This document shows positions 8,157 to 14,795 of a stretch of DNA of 64,000 bases, piece after piece. The DNA comes from Lewinellaceae bacterium (GTDB taxonomy: Bacteria > Bacteroidota > Bacteroidia > Chitinophagales > Saprospiraceae). The position numbers were made by a program, and so were the translations under genes. Within the stretch, counting starts at the first letter, position 1. Each line of letters starts with the position of its first letter. Below the pieces are notes generated by a model. That model had not been told where the DNA came from. It made no database searches and saw nothing but the letters and a program-made list of their open reading frames with translations. The stretch spans positions 4,874,501 through 4,938,500 of the forward strand of contig JACJXX010000001.1 of NCBI GenBank assembly GCA_020636435.1, read 5' to 3'.

Positions 8157-8792
8157 ATGAATCCTCCCTTCACCAGAGAGCAATTTCTGGAAGTATTCCG
8201 CGCTTACAATGAAGCCGTTTTTCCCGCTCAGTACATCCTCTACCTCATCGCTTTTGCGGTGCTGTTTTTCCTTTTTCGGCGCCGCCCGGGCAGCAGCAAG
8301 GCCATTGCCGCCCTGCTGGCGGCAATGTGGATTTGGACGGGCATCGCCTACCACTGGCTCTTTTTCACAACCATCAATACAGCTGCCTATGGCTTCGGTG
8401 CCCTTTTCGTCCTGCAGGGGGTAGTTTTCCTGTACTTCGGTTTCAGAGATAAGCTCTCCTTCGCTGTGGTGGATCGGTTTTCCACCATCGTAGCCTGGAT
8501 ACTGCTGACTTATGCTCTTATCCTTTATCCGTTGGTGGGGCGGGCCCTGGGGCATTTCTATCCGGAGGCGCCCACTTTCGGTCTTCCGTGCCCGCTCACC
8601 ATTTTCACCTTTGGCATGTTGCTGCTGACGAACCGTCACGTGCCACGCTGGGTGTTGGCCATTCCCACCATTTGGGCGCTAGTTGGCTCTACGGCCGTTT
8701 TTGCCTTTGGCATCTATCAGGATTTAGGGCTGCTGACCTCGGCGGTGATCGCCTGGGCGTTTTTCCTTTTTGGAAAGGCCCCCACCAGGTAG
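8157..8792 (+). CDS. DUF6064-family integral membrane protein
   Basis: 211 residues and about six predicted membrane helices (for example YILYLIAFAVLFFLF near 26-40, AIAALLAAMWIWTGIAYHW near 50-68, GFGALFVLQGVVFLYFGF near 78-95, WILLTYALILYPLVG near 116-130, and two more toward the C-terminus). The opening PFTREQFLEVFRAYNEAVFPAQ is the recognisable signature of the DUF6064 family. Function of the family is unknown. It is a single gene, divergent from the regulator at 7855 and convergent with the gene at 8808, only 15 bp away. Confidence 0.8.
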   Translation: MNPPFTREQFLEVFRAYNEAVFPAQYILYLIAFAVLFFLFRRRPGSSKAIAALLAAMWIWTGIAYHWLFFTTINTAAYGFGALFVLQGVVFLYFGFRDKLSFAVVDRFSTIVAWILLTYALILYPLVGRALGHFYPEAPTFGLPCPLTIFTFGMLLLTNRHVPRWVLAIPTIWALVGSTAVFAFGIYQDLGLLTSAVIAWAFFLFGKAPTR

Positions 8793-8807
8793 TTCCGTAA
8801 GACCTCC

Positions 8808-9227
8808 TCATGGGATGTAGTGGGATACAAACTCCAGATACCCCTGCTCCCCCCGCTCCCGGTTCCAGCGTTTGGCCGACTTGTGTATCTTCCGCAGGCA
8901 GGCCAGGTAGATATCCTCTTGGGTGGTTTTCCGCAATGCCCGGCTGAAGCGGGGCCGGCGTTGGGTGGTTTCTTCTTCTTCCTCTTCATCCAGCCCGCTC
9001 CGAAATTCCAGTATGCCAATAACAGCGTTAAAAACGGCTTCGGAAGGTGGCGGCAGCTCGGATTGGGCCGGTTCCCGGCCTATAGCCAGGCGTTGAACAT
9101 GGCTAATGAGCGCCTCCAGCGCTTTGATCACATCGGTGTCCCGAAGGGTGGGATCGTCCCGGTAGATGCTGACAATGGCGAATTCTATGTTTTGAAGGAT
9201 ATCGGGATGTATGTCTTCTAAGGCCAT
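8808..9227 (-). CDS. conserved hypothetical protein next to hydrogenase maturation protease
   Basis: 139 residues, not recognised. The N-terminal half is helical and soluble (DIHPDILQNIEFAIVSIYRD, then VIKALEALISHVQRL), the middle holds a run of seven acidic residues (DEEEEEE) and the C-terminus is basic (KIHKSAKRWNRERGE). No signal, membrane helix or cysteine cluster. It is 83 bp downstream of the maturation protease on the same strand, the last gene of what looks like the ancestral hydrogenase operon, so a role in hydrogenase assembly or use is possible but unsupported by motif. Confidence 0.6.
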   Translation of the reverse strand: MALEDIHPDILQNIEFAIVSIYRDDPTLRDTDVIKALEALISHVQRLAIGREPAQSELPPPSEAVFNAVIGILEFRSGLDEEEEEETTQRRPRFSRALRKTTQEDIYLACLRKIHKSAKRWNRERGEQGYLEFVSHYIP

Positions 9228-9310
9228 GGTTATTGTTATGTGATTCTATTCTGTTTTAATGCCTGACTCAACAATCGAACAATCGAACAATTAAATATAC
9301 CAGACTGAAT

Positions 9311-9772
9311 CTACAAAATTTTTTTGCCAAAAAAGCGGAGGGCTAACTCAAGATTTTTTATTGCTTCCGGGCTCAACCCCTCCTCCAGCCCCCAGGCATG
9401 CCCCACAATGCCCAGCGTGTATGCCTCTGGCGCTTCCCCGTACAATTCCTGGCACAGGGCCACCACGGATTCGGGATCCATGGCATGGGTGGTGAAACCG
9501 AAAGTGGCCACCGGCAGGCAGGGCTTCCAGTAGAAGCCGCCTTCCATCGGGCGGTGCAGGGCATCCACAAAAATGACGGTTTCGTAGTTGCGGATCACGT
9601 CGGCATCTTCTACCTGAAGCTGGTAACGGTAGGCGAGTTCCCCGGCAAAGCGCCCTTCCTTCCGGATGGCGTCCAGGAAGGCCCAGCCCAGGCCGTCATC
9701 GCGGCGGGCGCTGTTGCCGATGCCGAGGAGGAGGGCATGCGGGCTATTAAGCTTATCGTTGGGTTGGATCAT
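9311..9772 (-). CDS. hoxW: [NiFe]-hydrogenase maturation endopeptidase (HoxW/HyaD/HycI family)
   Basis: 153 residues, the usual size. The signature LLLGIGNSARRDDGLGWAFL (residues about 14-33) carries the Asn-Arg-Asp-Asp-Gly block, with further metal ligands expected at the Asp of FVDALHRP (about 82) and the His in TTHAMDPESV (about 109). This protease removes the C-terminal tail of the large hydrogenase subunit after Ni insertion. The substrate, HoxH at 12025-13479, retains a 26-residue tail after its DPCxxCxxH motif. Same strand as the hox genes but separated from hoxH by a 2.1-kb insertion. The exact symbol (hoxW) is inferred from the partner operon. Confidence 0.85.
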   Translation of the reverse strand: MIQPNDKLNSPHALLLGIGNSARRDDGLGWAFLDAIRKEGRFAGELAYRYQLQVEDADVIRNYETVIFVDALHRPMEGGFYWKPCLPVATFGFTTHAMDPESVVALCQELYGEAPEAYTLGIVGHAWGLEEGLSPEAIKNLELALRFFGKKIL

Positions 9773-9795
9773 CGTTCTTGTTGAATATTCAAGAT

Positions 9796-9810
9796 GCTGC
9801 TTGATGTTGT
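9796..9810. repeat. 15-bp direct repeat, left copy
   Basis: GCTGCTTGATGTTGT, identical to 11956-11970. The pair brackets the accessory block between the hydrogenase protease gene and hoxH. This copy is 24 bp upstream of the protease start. Confidence 0.7.
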
Positions 9811-9823
9811 AGTGTATTCAGCA

Positions 9824-9979
9824 TCACTCCGCTGAATGCTCGCCCTTCCCATCCCCCGGCCGATATTCCTCCATCAACAAATCGCAAACCGGCACCCCGA
9901 TAACGTTTGCGATCCGGTATAGCGTCTCTAACCACTTATTGATTTTCTCTTGCCGAGTAAGGCTATTTCCTTTTTTATC
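9824..9979 (-). pseudogene. remnant of an XRE-type helix-turn-helix gene (C-terminal part)
   Basis: The minus strand reads 51 codons to a TGA at 9824-9826, including WLETLYRIANVIGVPVCDLL, which matches the last helices of an HTH_3/XRE domain, then a short hydrophilic tail. Upstream in frame there is only Lys/Phe-rich poly-A/T sequence and a stop, no ATG and no N-terminal HTH helices, so the gene appears decayed. The rest of 9980-10320 holds AT-rich sequence with no convincing gene; a 30-codon + strand ORF from ATG 9997 was considered and not annotated. Confidence 0.45.
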
Positions 9980-10321
9980 AATTTTTTTCCTTTTATGACG
10001 GAAAAATTTAAAAAAATTTTGCTTTTATCTCGTTATGCTACTATATTGGCGTCGCCAAACGAAGTTTTTATGAGTAAAACTGCTTGAATAATCTGGCACG
10101 GCATCCATCCCGCCACCGTCATTACTCCGAAGCGGCATCCTGTTTCGAGTTAACAGTTGGCGGCGCAATAATCCTGTAGGATGCCTGGCAACATCTGCTC
10201 CAATATAAAGTAAAAACGGCTAAAAAAAAGAATTAGAACGGCAAAGTTGGCCTGCTTCGCCTGGCCCGGCCTATGCCTCAATGCTGCATATCATGTCATT
10301 TGTATAACAAAACCACTACTT

Positions 10322-10876
10322 ATGATCACCCCTACTCGCCCCCCAAAGGGAAAATCAGCCAGTCAGCGATCCGGACTGGCCCTGTTGGGCCCTGTGCATT
10401 CTGTTGGAGGCCGGCTGTTCTTGCTTGTTGTGCTGCTGGTAGCGTCCCTGCTCCTTATCAGCAGGTTGGGAAAAGGCATTGAAGTGATTAACCTTCCTGC
10501 GCCGCCTACGCCGGACCACAGCATTCTGGAAGCCACCCCGCCGCCTGAAGCAGCCATCGAATTGACTGATGCCCAGCTTGTCGAATTGACGGAAGCCTAC
10601 GAGCATGGGTTCAACAACCCGGAACCGGACGACCCCTGTACGCGCCTGCAGCTGTTGCCCTACAAGAAGCTGTCCGCCTGGCGAAAGCAGTTTCGGAAAC
10701 GCGGGTTCACGATGGAGAAGATCAAGGAGATGCTTGCCCACGGGCGCCGGGTTCCTTTTACGCATCCAGAAAAAGGCGTAACTTATACCAAAATTTTCGA
10801 CGCCAAAGGAAACTGGATCGTCGTCGATTTCGTTGACTGCATCGTCTGGCAGATTGCTCCGCATAATTTCAAATAA
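10322..10876 (+). CDS. membrane-anchored protein with colicin-E5-like ribonuclease domain (candidate toxin)
   Basis: 184 residues from ATG 10322; an upstream in-frame start at 10247 lacks support. Residues 1-29 are basic, 30-48 form one transmembrane helix (LFLLVVLLVASLLLI), 52-80 are a Pro-rich linker, and 121-184 resemble the colicin E5 tRNA-anticodon ribonuclease domain. The pattern is K-R-G-F-T-x-x-x-I-K-E-x-L-x-x-G followed by GVTYTKIFDAKGNWIVVDF and a closing V-W-Q-I strand, comparable to RGWTEDDI...ATVYG...GKYVVVND...VTQIS in E5. It is followed after 6 bp by a small acidic ORF that could be its immunity protein. The similarity is from memory and divergent, so nuclease activity is an inference. 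Confidence 0.6.
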   Translation: MITPTRPPKGKSASQRSGLALLGPVHSVGGRLFLLVVLLVASLLLISRLGKGIEVINLPAPPTPDHSILEATPPPEAAIELTDAQLVELTEAYEHGFNNPEPDDPCTRLQLLPYKKLSAWRKQFRKRGFTMEKIKEMLAHGRRVPFTHPEKGVTYTKIFDAKGNWIVVDFVDCIVWQIAPHNFK

Positions 10877-10882
10877 ATCATC

Positions 10883-11155
10883 ATGGATACTACCAATACC
10901 GTATATGTCAAGGCCCTCAGCAATGGAGAATGGTTCGGCGGTTGGGCACCGGTGGACGCCCGCCTGGAGTGGCTGCGGCCGGATGGCCAGGTTGGCCTGT
11001 TCACTCTGGTAGAAGAAGGGCTGGATGAAGATGACGAGTATGAGTATTACCAGCCAAGGAGTTTGGTAATTGCCGTCCGGGATGGCGCCGATTTTAAGGT
11101 ACAGGGCGGGGTCGATGAGGATATACTTTCCGCGCCTTCTTATCGGGTTATTTGA
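10883..11155 (+). CDS. small acidic protein, candidate immunity partner
   Basis: 90 residues, strongly acidic (LVEEGLDEDDEYEYY in the middle), soluble, no signal or membrane helix and no family I recognise. The ATG at 10883 is 6 bp after the stop of the E5-like gene, so the two are almost certainly co-transcribed. Size, charge and position match immunity proteins of nuclease bacteriocins, which bind basic nuclease domains; the toxin domain next door is indeed basic. No sequence match to a known immunity family was seen, so the role is inferred from context alone. Confidence 0.55.
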   Translation: MDTTNTVYVKALSNGEWFGGWAPVDARLEWLRPDGQVGLFTLVEEGLDEDDEYEYYQPRSLVIAVRDGADFKVQGGVDEDILSAPSYRVI

Positions 11156-11343
11156 TTACGCCTAATACTCTTTCCAAGGGGGGTACAGAAGGTTATATAA
11201 CTACCCAGGAACAGCTTCACCTGAAAACCTATTTCACCAGGCTTGAGGCGAGAAAAGAAGGATGTCATTTGTTTCTGCCTCCGGGTAATTCAGTAGGAAT
11301 GTCACAGCGGGATTGGAGGAAATTATTAAAAGAATTAAACTAA
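11152..11343 (+). CDS. short hypothetical ORF, possibly truncated
   Basis: 63 codons from TTG 11152, overlapping the previous stop by 4 bases. Composition is ordinary (HLKTYFTRLEARKEGCHLFL, then DWRKLLKELN) but no family is recognised. Its stop codon lies in the left arm of the palindromic element at 11341-11497, which may have cut off the original 3' end. A TTG start and short length keep confidence low. Confidence 0.3.
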   Translation: MITPNTLSKGGTEGYITTQEQLHLKTYFTRLEARKEGCHLFLPPGNSVGMSQRDWRKLLKELN

Positions 11344-11497
11344 GGGGTGAGGAAATAAATAAGCTACTCAAAATGACGAAGGTATTTTTTCTTCGCGCAT
11401 TTGACGCGCATAGTGGGGCTACGCAAGGAAAATGCAACGACGCATAAAGGAAAAAGACCAAGTCAGATGGGTAGGTTATTTGTTGCGTCACCCCTAA
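11341..11497. mobile_element. palindromic MITE-like element
   Basis: Left arm AGGGGTGAGGAAATAAATAA and right arm (reverse complement) AGGGGTGACGCAACAAATAA match at 16 of 20 positions at the ends of a 157-bp segment with internal GCGC-rich palindromes. No flanking direct repeat is evident. It separates the 63-codon ORF from the frameshifted gene at 11528. Confidence 0.5.
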
Positions 11498-11527
11498 AAT
11501 GGAACAGAAAGATTTTTTATACCTACA

Positions 11528-11964
11528 ATGGGCGACTTATGGGACACCTCCGATTTAACTGTTACGGAAGAAACACTGAACAACAATATCAAGCTATCAG
11601 ATTTTGGAAGTGGTGTTAATAGGATTTCTTTTTATCTCTTGACTTACACTGGAATTGCCGAAGGGGACATTCCGGAATTCTCAAGTGTCTTTGACTTGTC
11701 GAAGTACGGCAATGGGGTCAGGAAGTTGTTTTTTGAAGCCGCGTTTTTAGAAGGCCCGAGACTTTTATACCTGACCGGCCCAGGTTCGAAAAAAACAAAC
11801 GCGGATTGTATATTTCAGTAGTTTCCGGCCCGGATATCAGCCAGTTTTCTTCCGAATTGGATAAGGCAATCGAAAAATTAAAGCCGCAGGTCCCGGACTT
11901 TGATTTTGACTTGTTCCGGTCTGATATTTTGCAATTCGCTGGATCGTTGAAGGAGGCTGCTTGA
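11528..11964 (+). pseudogene. hypothetical gene with a single-base frameshift in a poly-A run
   Basis: From ATG 11528 the frame reads sensibly to GPRLLYLTGPGSKK, then reaches a run of seven A (about 11790) and soon stops at 11821. If one A is added, reading continues KRGLYISVVSGPD and then through a helical stretch (SSELDKAIEKLKPQ) to TGA at 11962-11964, giving about 145 residues. So either the gene is broken, the base call is wrong, or frameshifting occurs at the slippery run. The family is not recognised; no signal peptide or membrane helix. The last codons overlap the right 15-bp direct repeat (11956-11970). Confidence 0.5.
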
Positions 11965-11970
11965 TGTTGT
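11956..11970. repeat. 15-bp direct repeat, right copy
   Basis: GCTGCTTGATGTTGT, identical to 9796-9810. It ends 54 bp before the hoxH stop codon. Removing the block between the two copies would leave hoxH and the maturation protease about 94 bp apart, an ordinary operon spacing. Confidence 0.7.
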
Positions 11971-12024
11971 GTATGGCAGATGTGCCGTCCGCCCGTCCAC
12001 CCGTCCGCCGTCCACCCAGTCCCA

Positions 12025-13479
12025 CTACTGTCCCGTACACCGCTCCACCACCACCTTCCCCTCATAATCCAAAACCGAGACCTGTAGCGGCATTTTCCCC
12101 AATGCATGGGTAGCGCAGCTCAGGCAAGGATCGTAAGCCCGAATGGCCACCTCGATCTGATTGAGCATCCCTTCGGTGATCTCGGGTTTGTCGCTGAGGA
12201 CATTTTGGGCCACCCAGCGCACCGCCCGGTTCATCGGTTCGTTGTTGTGGGTGGTCGACACGATGAGGTTGCACTTGGTGATCATGCCCCTGTCATCTAC
12301 CTTGTAATGGTGGATGAGCGTGCCCCTCGGCGCCTCGATGATGCCGATCCCTTCCGGGCGCAGGGTCCCTTCCCGGACCAGGTCGTCGCCCAGAATAGCC
12401 TGGTCGAGCAGCAGGCCTTTGATCATTTCCGCGCAGTGCAGCATCTCGATGAGGCGCGCCCAGTGGGAGTGCATGGTGCAGTTGTTGGTCTGGCCGTTGG
12501 TGTAGTCCCGGAACTCCTCCCACTCCTTGTGCGCCAAAGGAGTAGATATGCCGTTGCAGATATTCATGCGGGCCAGTGGCCCGACCCGGTTCCATCCCCG
12601 CTTCCTGCCCAGGTGCTTCAGGTAGGGAAACTTCATGTACGACCATTTCTCGACTCCTTCCGTGAAGTATTTTAGATAAGAATTATTGGGAATATCGTTG
12701 AGCGTCATCTTGCCTTCGGCATCAATGGCCCGGAGGCGGCCGTGGTAGAACTCCAGTTCTCCTTCGGGGCCGACCAGCCCCAGGTGGCCGGAAGGATAGC
12801 GAGCAAAAGAATTCAACCACTGGAAGTGCTGGTCGTGGTACTGCTTGATGAAGCGCACCATTTCCCCGGCCCACTCTATCATGGTGTCTGCCGAGGGCGT
12901 TTCGTTGTCTTTCAGCAGGTAATCCCTTTCTTCCGGGGTAAACGTTTTGTGCACGCCCCCCGGCACGGCGGCGATGCCGTGTATCTTCTTGCCGGCAATG
13001 GCTTTGATGATCTCCTGGCCGAATTTGCGCATCAGGATGCCTTTGCGGGCCAGTTCTTTATTTTCGCGGGCTACGGCCACCACATTGCGTTTTTCCGGCG
13101 GCGCGTCGAAGCCAAACAGCAGGTCGGGAGACGCCAGGTAGAAAAAGTGCAGGGCATGAGATTGAAAGACCTGCCCGTAGTGCAGCAGGCGCCGCAGCTT
13201 GGTGGCGGTGGGGGACAAATCCTCCGGCTCCAGGCCCACCAGCTGGTCGATGGCCTTGGCGGCGGCCAGGTGATGGCTCACCGGGCAGATGCCGCACAAG
13301 CGCTGCACCAGCAGGGGGGCTTCCCAGTACGGGTGCCCCTGCACGAAGCGCTCGAAGCCCCGGAATTCGACGATGTGGAAAAAGGCATCCTCCACATGGC
13401 CGCTTTCGTCCAGGTGAATCGTGACTTTCCCGTGTCCTTCCACCCTTGTGACGGGGTCTATCGTGATCTTCTTTCCCAT
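12025..13479 (-). CDS. hoxH: bidirectional [NiFe]-hydrogenase large subunit HoxH
   Basis: 484 residues from ATG 13479, which is 2 bp after the hoxUY stop; a longer frame to 13530 would overlap hoxUY and is rejected. Both Ni-binding pairs are present: RLCGICPVSHH (Cys62, Cys65) and DPCLSCATH (Cys452, Cys455, His458). After that His the unprocessed tail ALGKMPLQVS... runs 26 residues to the end, the segment removed by the maturation protease. The length and partner genes fit the NAD-linked group 3d enzyme, which oxidises H2 or makes it using NAD(H) in the cytoplasm. Fe-cyanide assembly genes (hyp) are not in the window. Confidence 0.93.
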   Translation of the reverse strand: MGKKITIDPVTRVEGHGKVTIHLDESGHVEDAFFHIVEFRGFERFVQGHPYWEAPLLVQRLCGICPVSHHLAAAKAIDQLVGLEPEDLSPTATKLRRLLHYGQVFQSHALHFFYLASPDLLFGFDAPPEKRNVVAVARENKELARKGILMRKFGQEIIKAIAGKKIHGIAAVPGGVHKTFTPEERDYLLKDNETPSADTMIEWAGEMVRFIKQYHDQHFQWLNSFARYPSGHLGLVGPEGELEFYHGRLRAIDAEGKMTLNDIPNNSYLKYFTEGVEKWSYMKFPYLKHLGRKRGWNRVGPLARMNICNGISTPLAHKEWEEFRDYTNGQTNNCTMHSHWARLIEMLHCAEMIKGLLLDQAILGDDLVREGTLRPEGIGIIEAPRGTLIHHYKVDDRGMITKCNLIVSTTHNNEPMNRAVRWVAQNVLSDKPEITEGMLNQIEVAIRAYDPCLSCATHALGKMPLQVSVLDYEGKVVVERCTGQ

Positions 13480-13481
13480 GG

Positions 13482-14795
13482 TTAGTCGTATTTGAATTCG
13501 GAGTACAAAATGGAGTAATGGTCCCCCCAAAGCAGGTTCTTCACCGCCTTCCAGATGTGCTCCGGATTGGGCGGGCAGCCCGGAATGAAATGGTCGATCT
13601 TGACGATCTCATTGCAGGGGTATACCTTGTCCAGGATCTTGGGCAGGTCTTCGTGGTAGGGCACGATGTGCTCTCCGGCAACCGTGGTGATGGAATTGAG
13701 GTAAGCCTCTTCGAGGCATTCCTCCAGCGGGATCATGTTGCGCATGGCGGGAAGGCCGCCCCAGATGGCGCACTCGCCCACCGCCACCAGGATGTCGCAC
13801 TTCCGGCGGAACTCGCGCAGGGTTTCCACATTCTCGGAATTGCAGCAGCCGCCTTCGATCAGCCCGATATCGCATTGCTTGGTAAACTTCTTGATGTCAT
13901 TGATCGGCGACTTGTTAAACTCCACCACTTCCAGCAGGTCGATAAAGCCCAGGTCGATATCCAGCATGGACATGTGGCAGCCGAAACAGCCGGCCAGGGA
14001 AATAGTGGCGATGACTTTCTTTTCTTTTGCCGCCTTGACGGCCGCCTCGACCACCGCCTTTTTGTCCTGCTCTTCTTTTTGTACCGATTGGTTGTCGAAT
14101 CGCCGGTCGCCAAAGGGTTTGGCCATGCTCTGCCCCCGCACCAGGATGGCGCCGGTGGGGCACAGTTGCATAGCGGCCAGGGCTTCCTCTTGCGTGAGTT
14201 TTGCTTCCTGTTCGTAATCAATGCCAACCACGGTTTCATTACCCCGGTTGCAGATGGAGAAAACCTTCTTGCCTTCCTTTGTCAGAACCTCTTCCACGCA
14301 CCGGTGGCACTTCACGCACCGGTTGTGCTCGATGATCATCCGCTTGGGGTGAAAGTCGATGAGGCGGTCTTTGAACAGGTGGGGGAAGCGGGAGATGGAA
14401 ACACCCATCTCGTAGCCCATGTGCTGCAGGCTGCAGTTGCCGCTCTTTTCGCAGGCCGGGCAGAAGTGGTTGCCCTCGGCAAACATCATTTCCACGATGG
14501 CCTTGCGGGTGTCTTCCATTTGCGGCGTATTCACCCGCACCTCCATATTGGCCTTCACCTTCTGCATGCAGGCCGGCGACGGCTTGCCGTCGATCTCGCA
14601 GATGCAGACGCGGCAAGTGCCCAACGGCGGGTCGATGTGTTCGTAATAACACAAGGATGGAATAAAAATGTCATTGGCCCGAGCCACCTGAACTAGGTTT
14701 TGGCCCTCTTTTGCTTTTATTTCTTTCCCGTCAATTTTCAGGGTTACTTCCCCGGCGGGTTGTTTTTTCCCTGACTTAGCTTTTGAACTTTTCAT
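13482..14795 (-). CDS. hoxUY: fused hydrogenase diaphorase subunit HoxU and small subunit HoxY
   Basis: 437 residues in one frame where two genes are usual. Residues 1-225 are HoxU-like: plant-type [2Fe-2S] site (Cys49, 61, 64, 76), His110/Cys112/Cys115/Cys121 site, and [4Fe-4S] ligands HNRCVKCHRC with a distant LCPTG (Cys212). Residues 232-262 form a charged Lys/Glu/Ala-rich linker. Residues 262-437 are HoxY: ISLAGCFGCHMSMLDID (Cys270, Cys273), IEGGCCNSEN, VGECAIWGGLP and the C-terminal PGCPPNPEHIW, which together bind the proximal cluster. It overlaps hoxF by 20 bp and precedes hoxH by 2 bp. The fusion would tether the NADH-side electron wire to the catalytic small subunit. No stop or frameshift lies in the linker as given. 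Confidence 0.9.
   Translation of the reverse strand: MKSSKAKSGKKQPAGEVTLKIDGKEIKAKEGQNLVQVARANDIFIPSLCYYEHIDPPLGTCRVCICEIDGKPSPACMQKVKANMEVRVNTPQMEDTRKAIVEMMFAEGNHFCPACEKSGNCSLQHMGYEMGVSISRFPHLFKDRLIDFHPKRMIIEHNRCVKCHRCVEEVLTKEGKKVFSICNRGNETVVGIDYEQEAKLTQEEALAAMQLCPTGAILVRGQSMAKPFGDRRFDNQSVQKEEQDKKAVVEAAVKAAKEKKVIATISLAGCFGCHMSMLDIDLGFIDLLEVVEFNKSPINDIKKFTKQCDIGLIEGGCCNSENVETLREFRRKCDILVAVGECAIWGGLPAMRNMIPLEECLEEAYLNSITTVAGEHIVPYHEDLPKILDKVYPCNEIVKIDHFIPGCPPNPEHIWKAVKNLLWGDHYSILYSEFKYD

Noticed and set aside
9997..10089. 30-codon + strand ORF beginning MTEKFKKILLLSRYA
   Set aside because: Lies in poly-A/T sequence antisense to the XRE remnant; no partner, family or start-site support.
11401..11619. 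72-codon + strand ORF ending RFWKWC
   Set aside because: Starts in the palindromic element and overlaps the better-supported frame from 11528.
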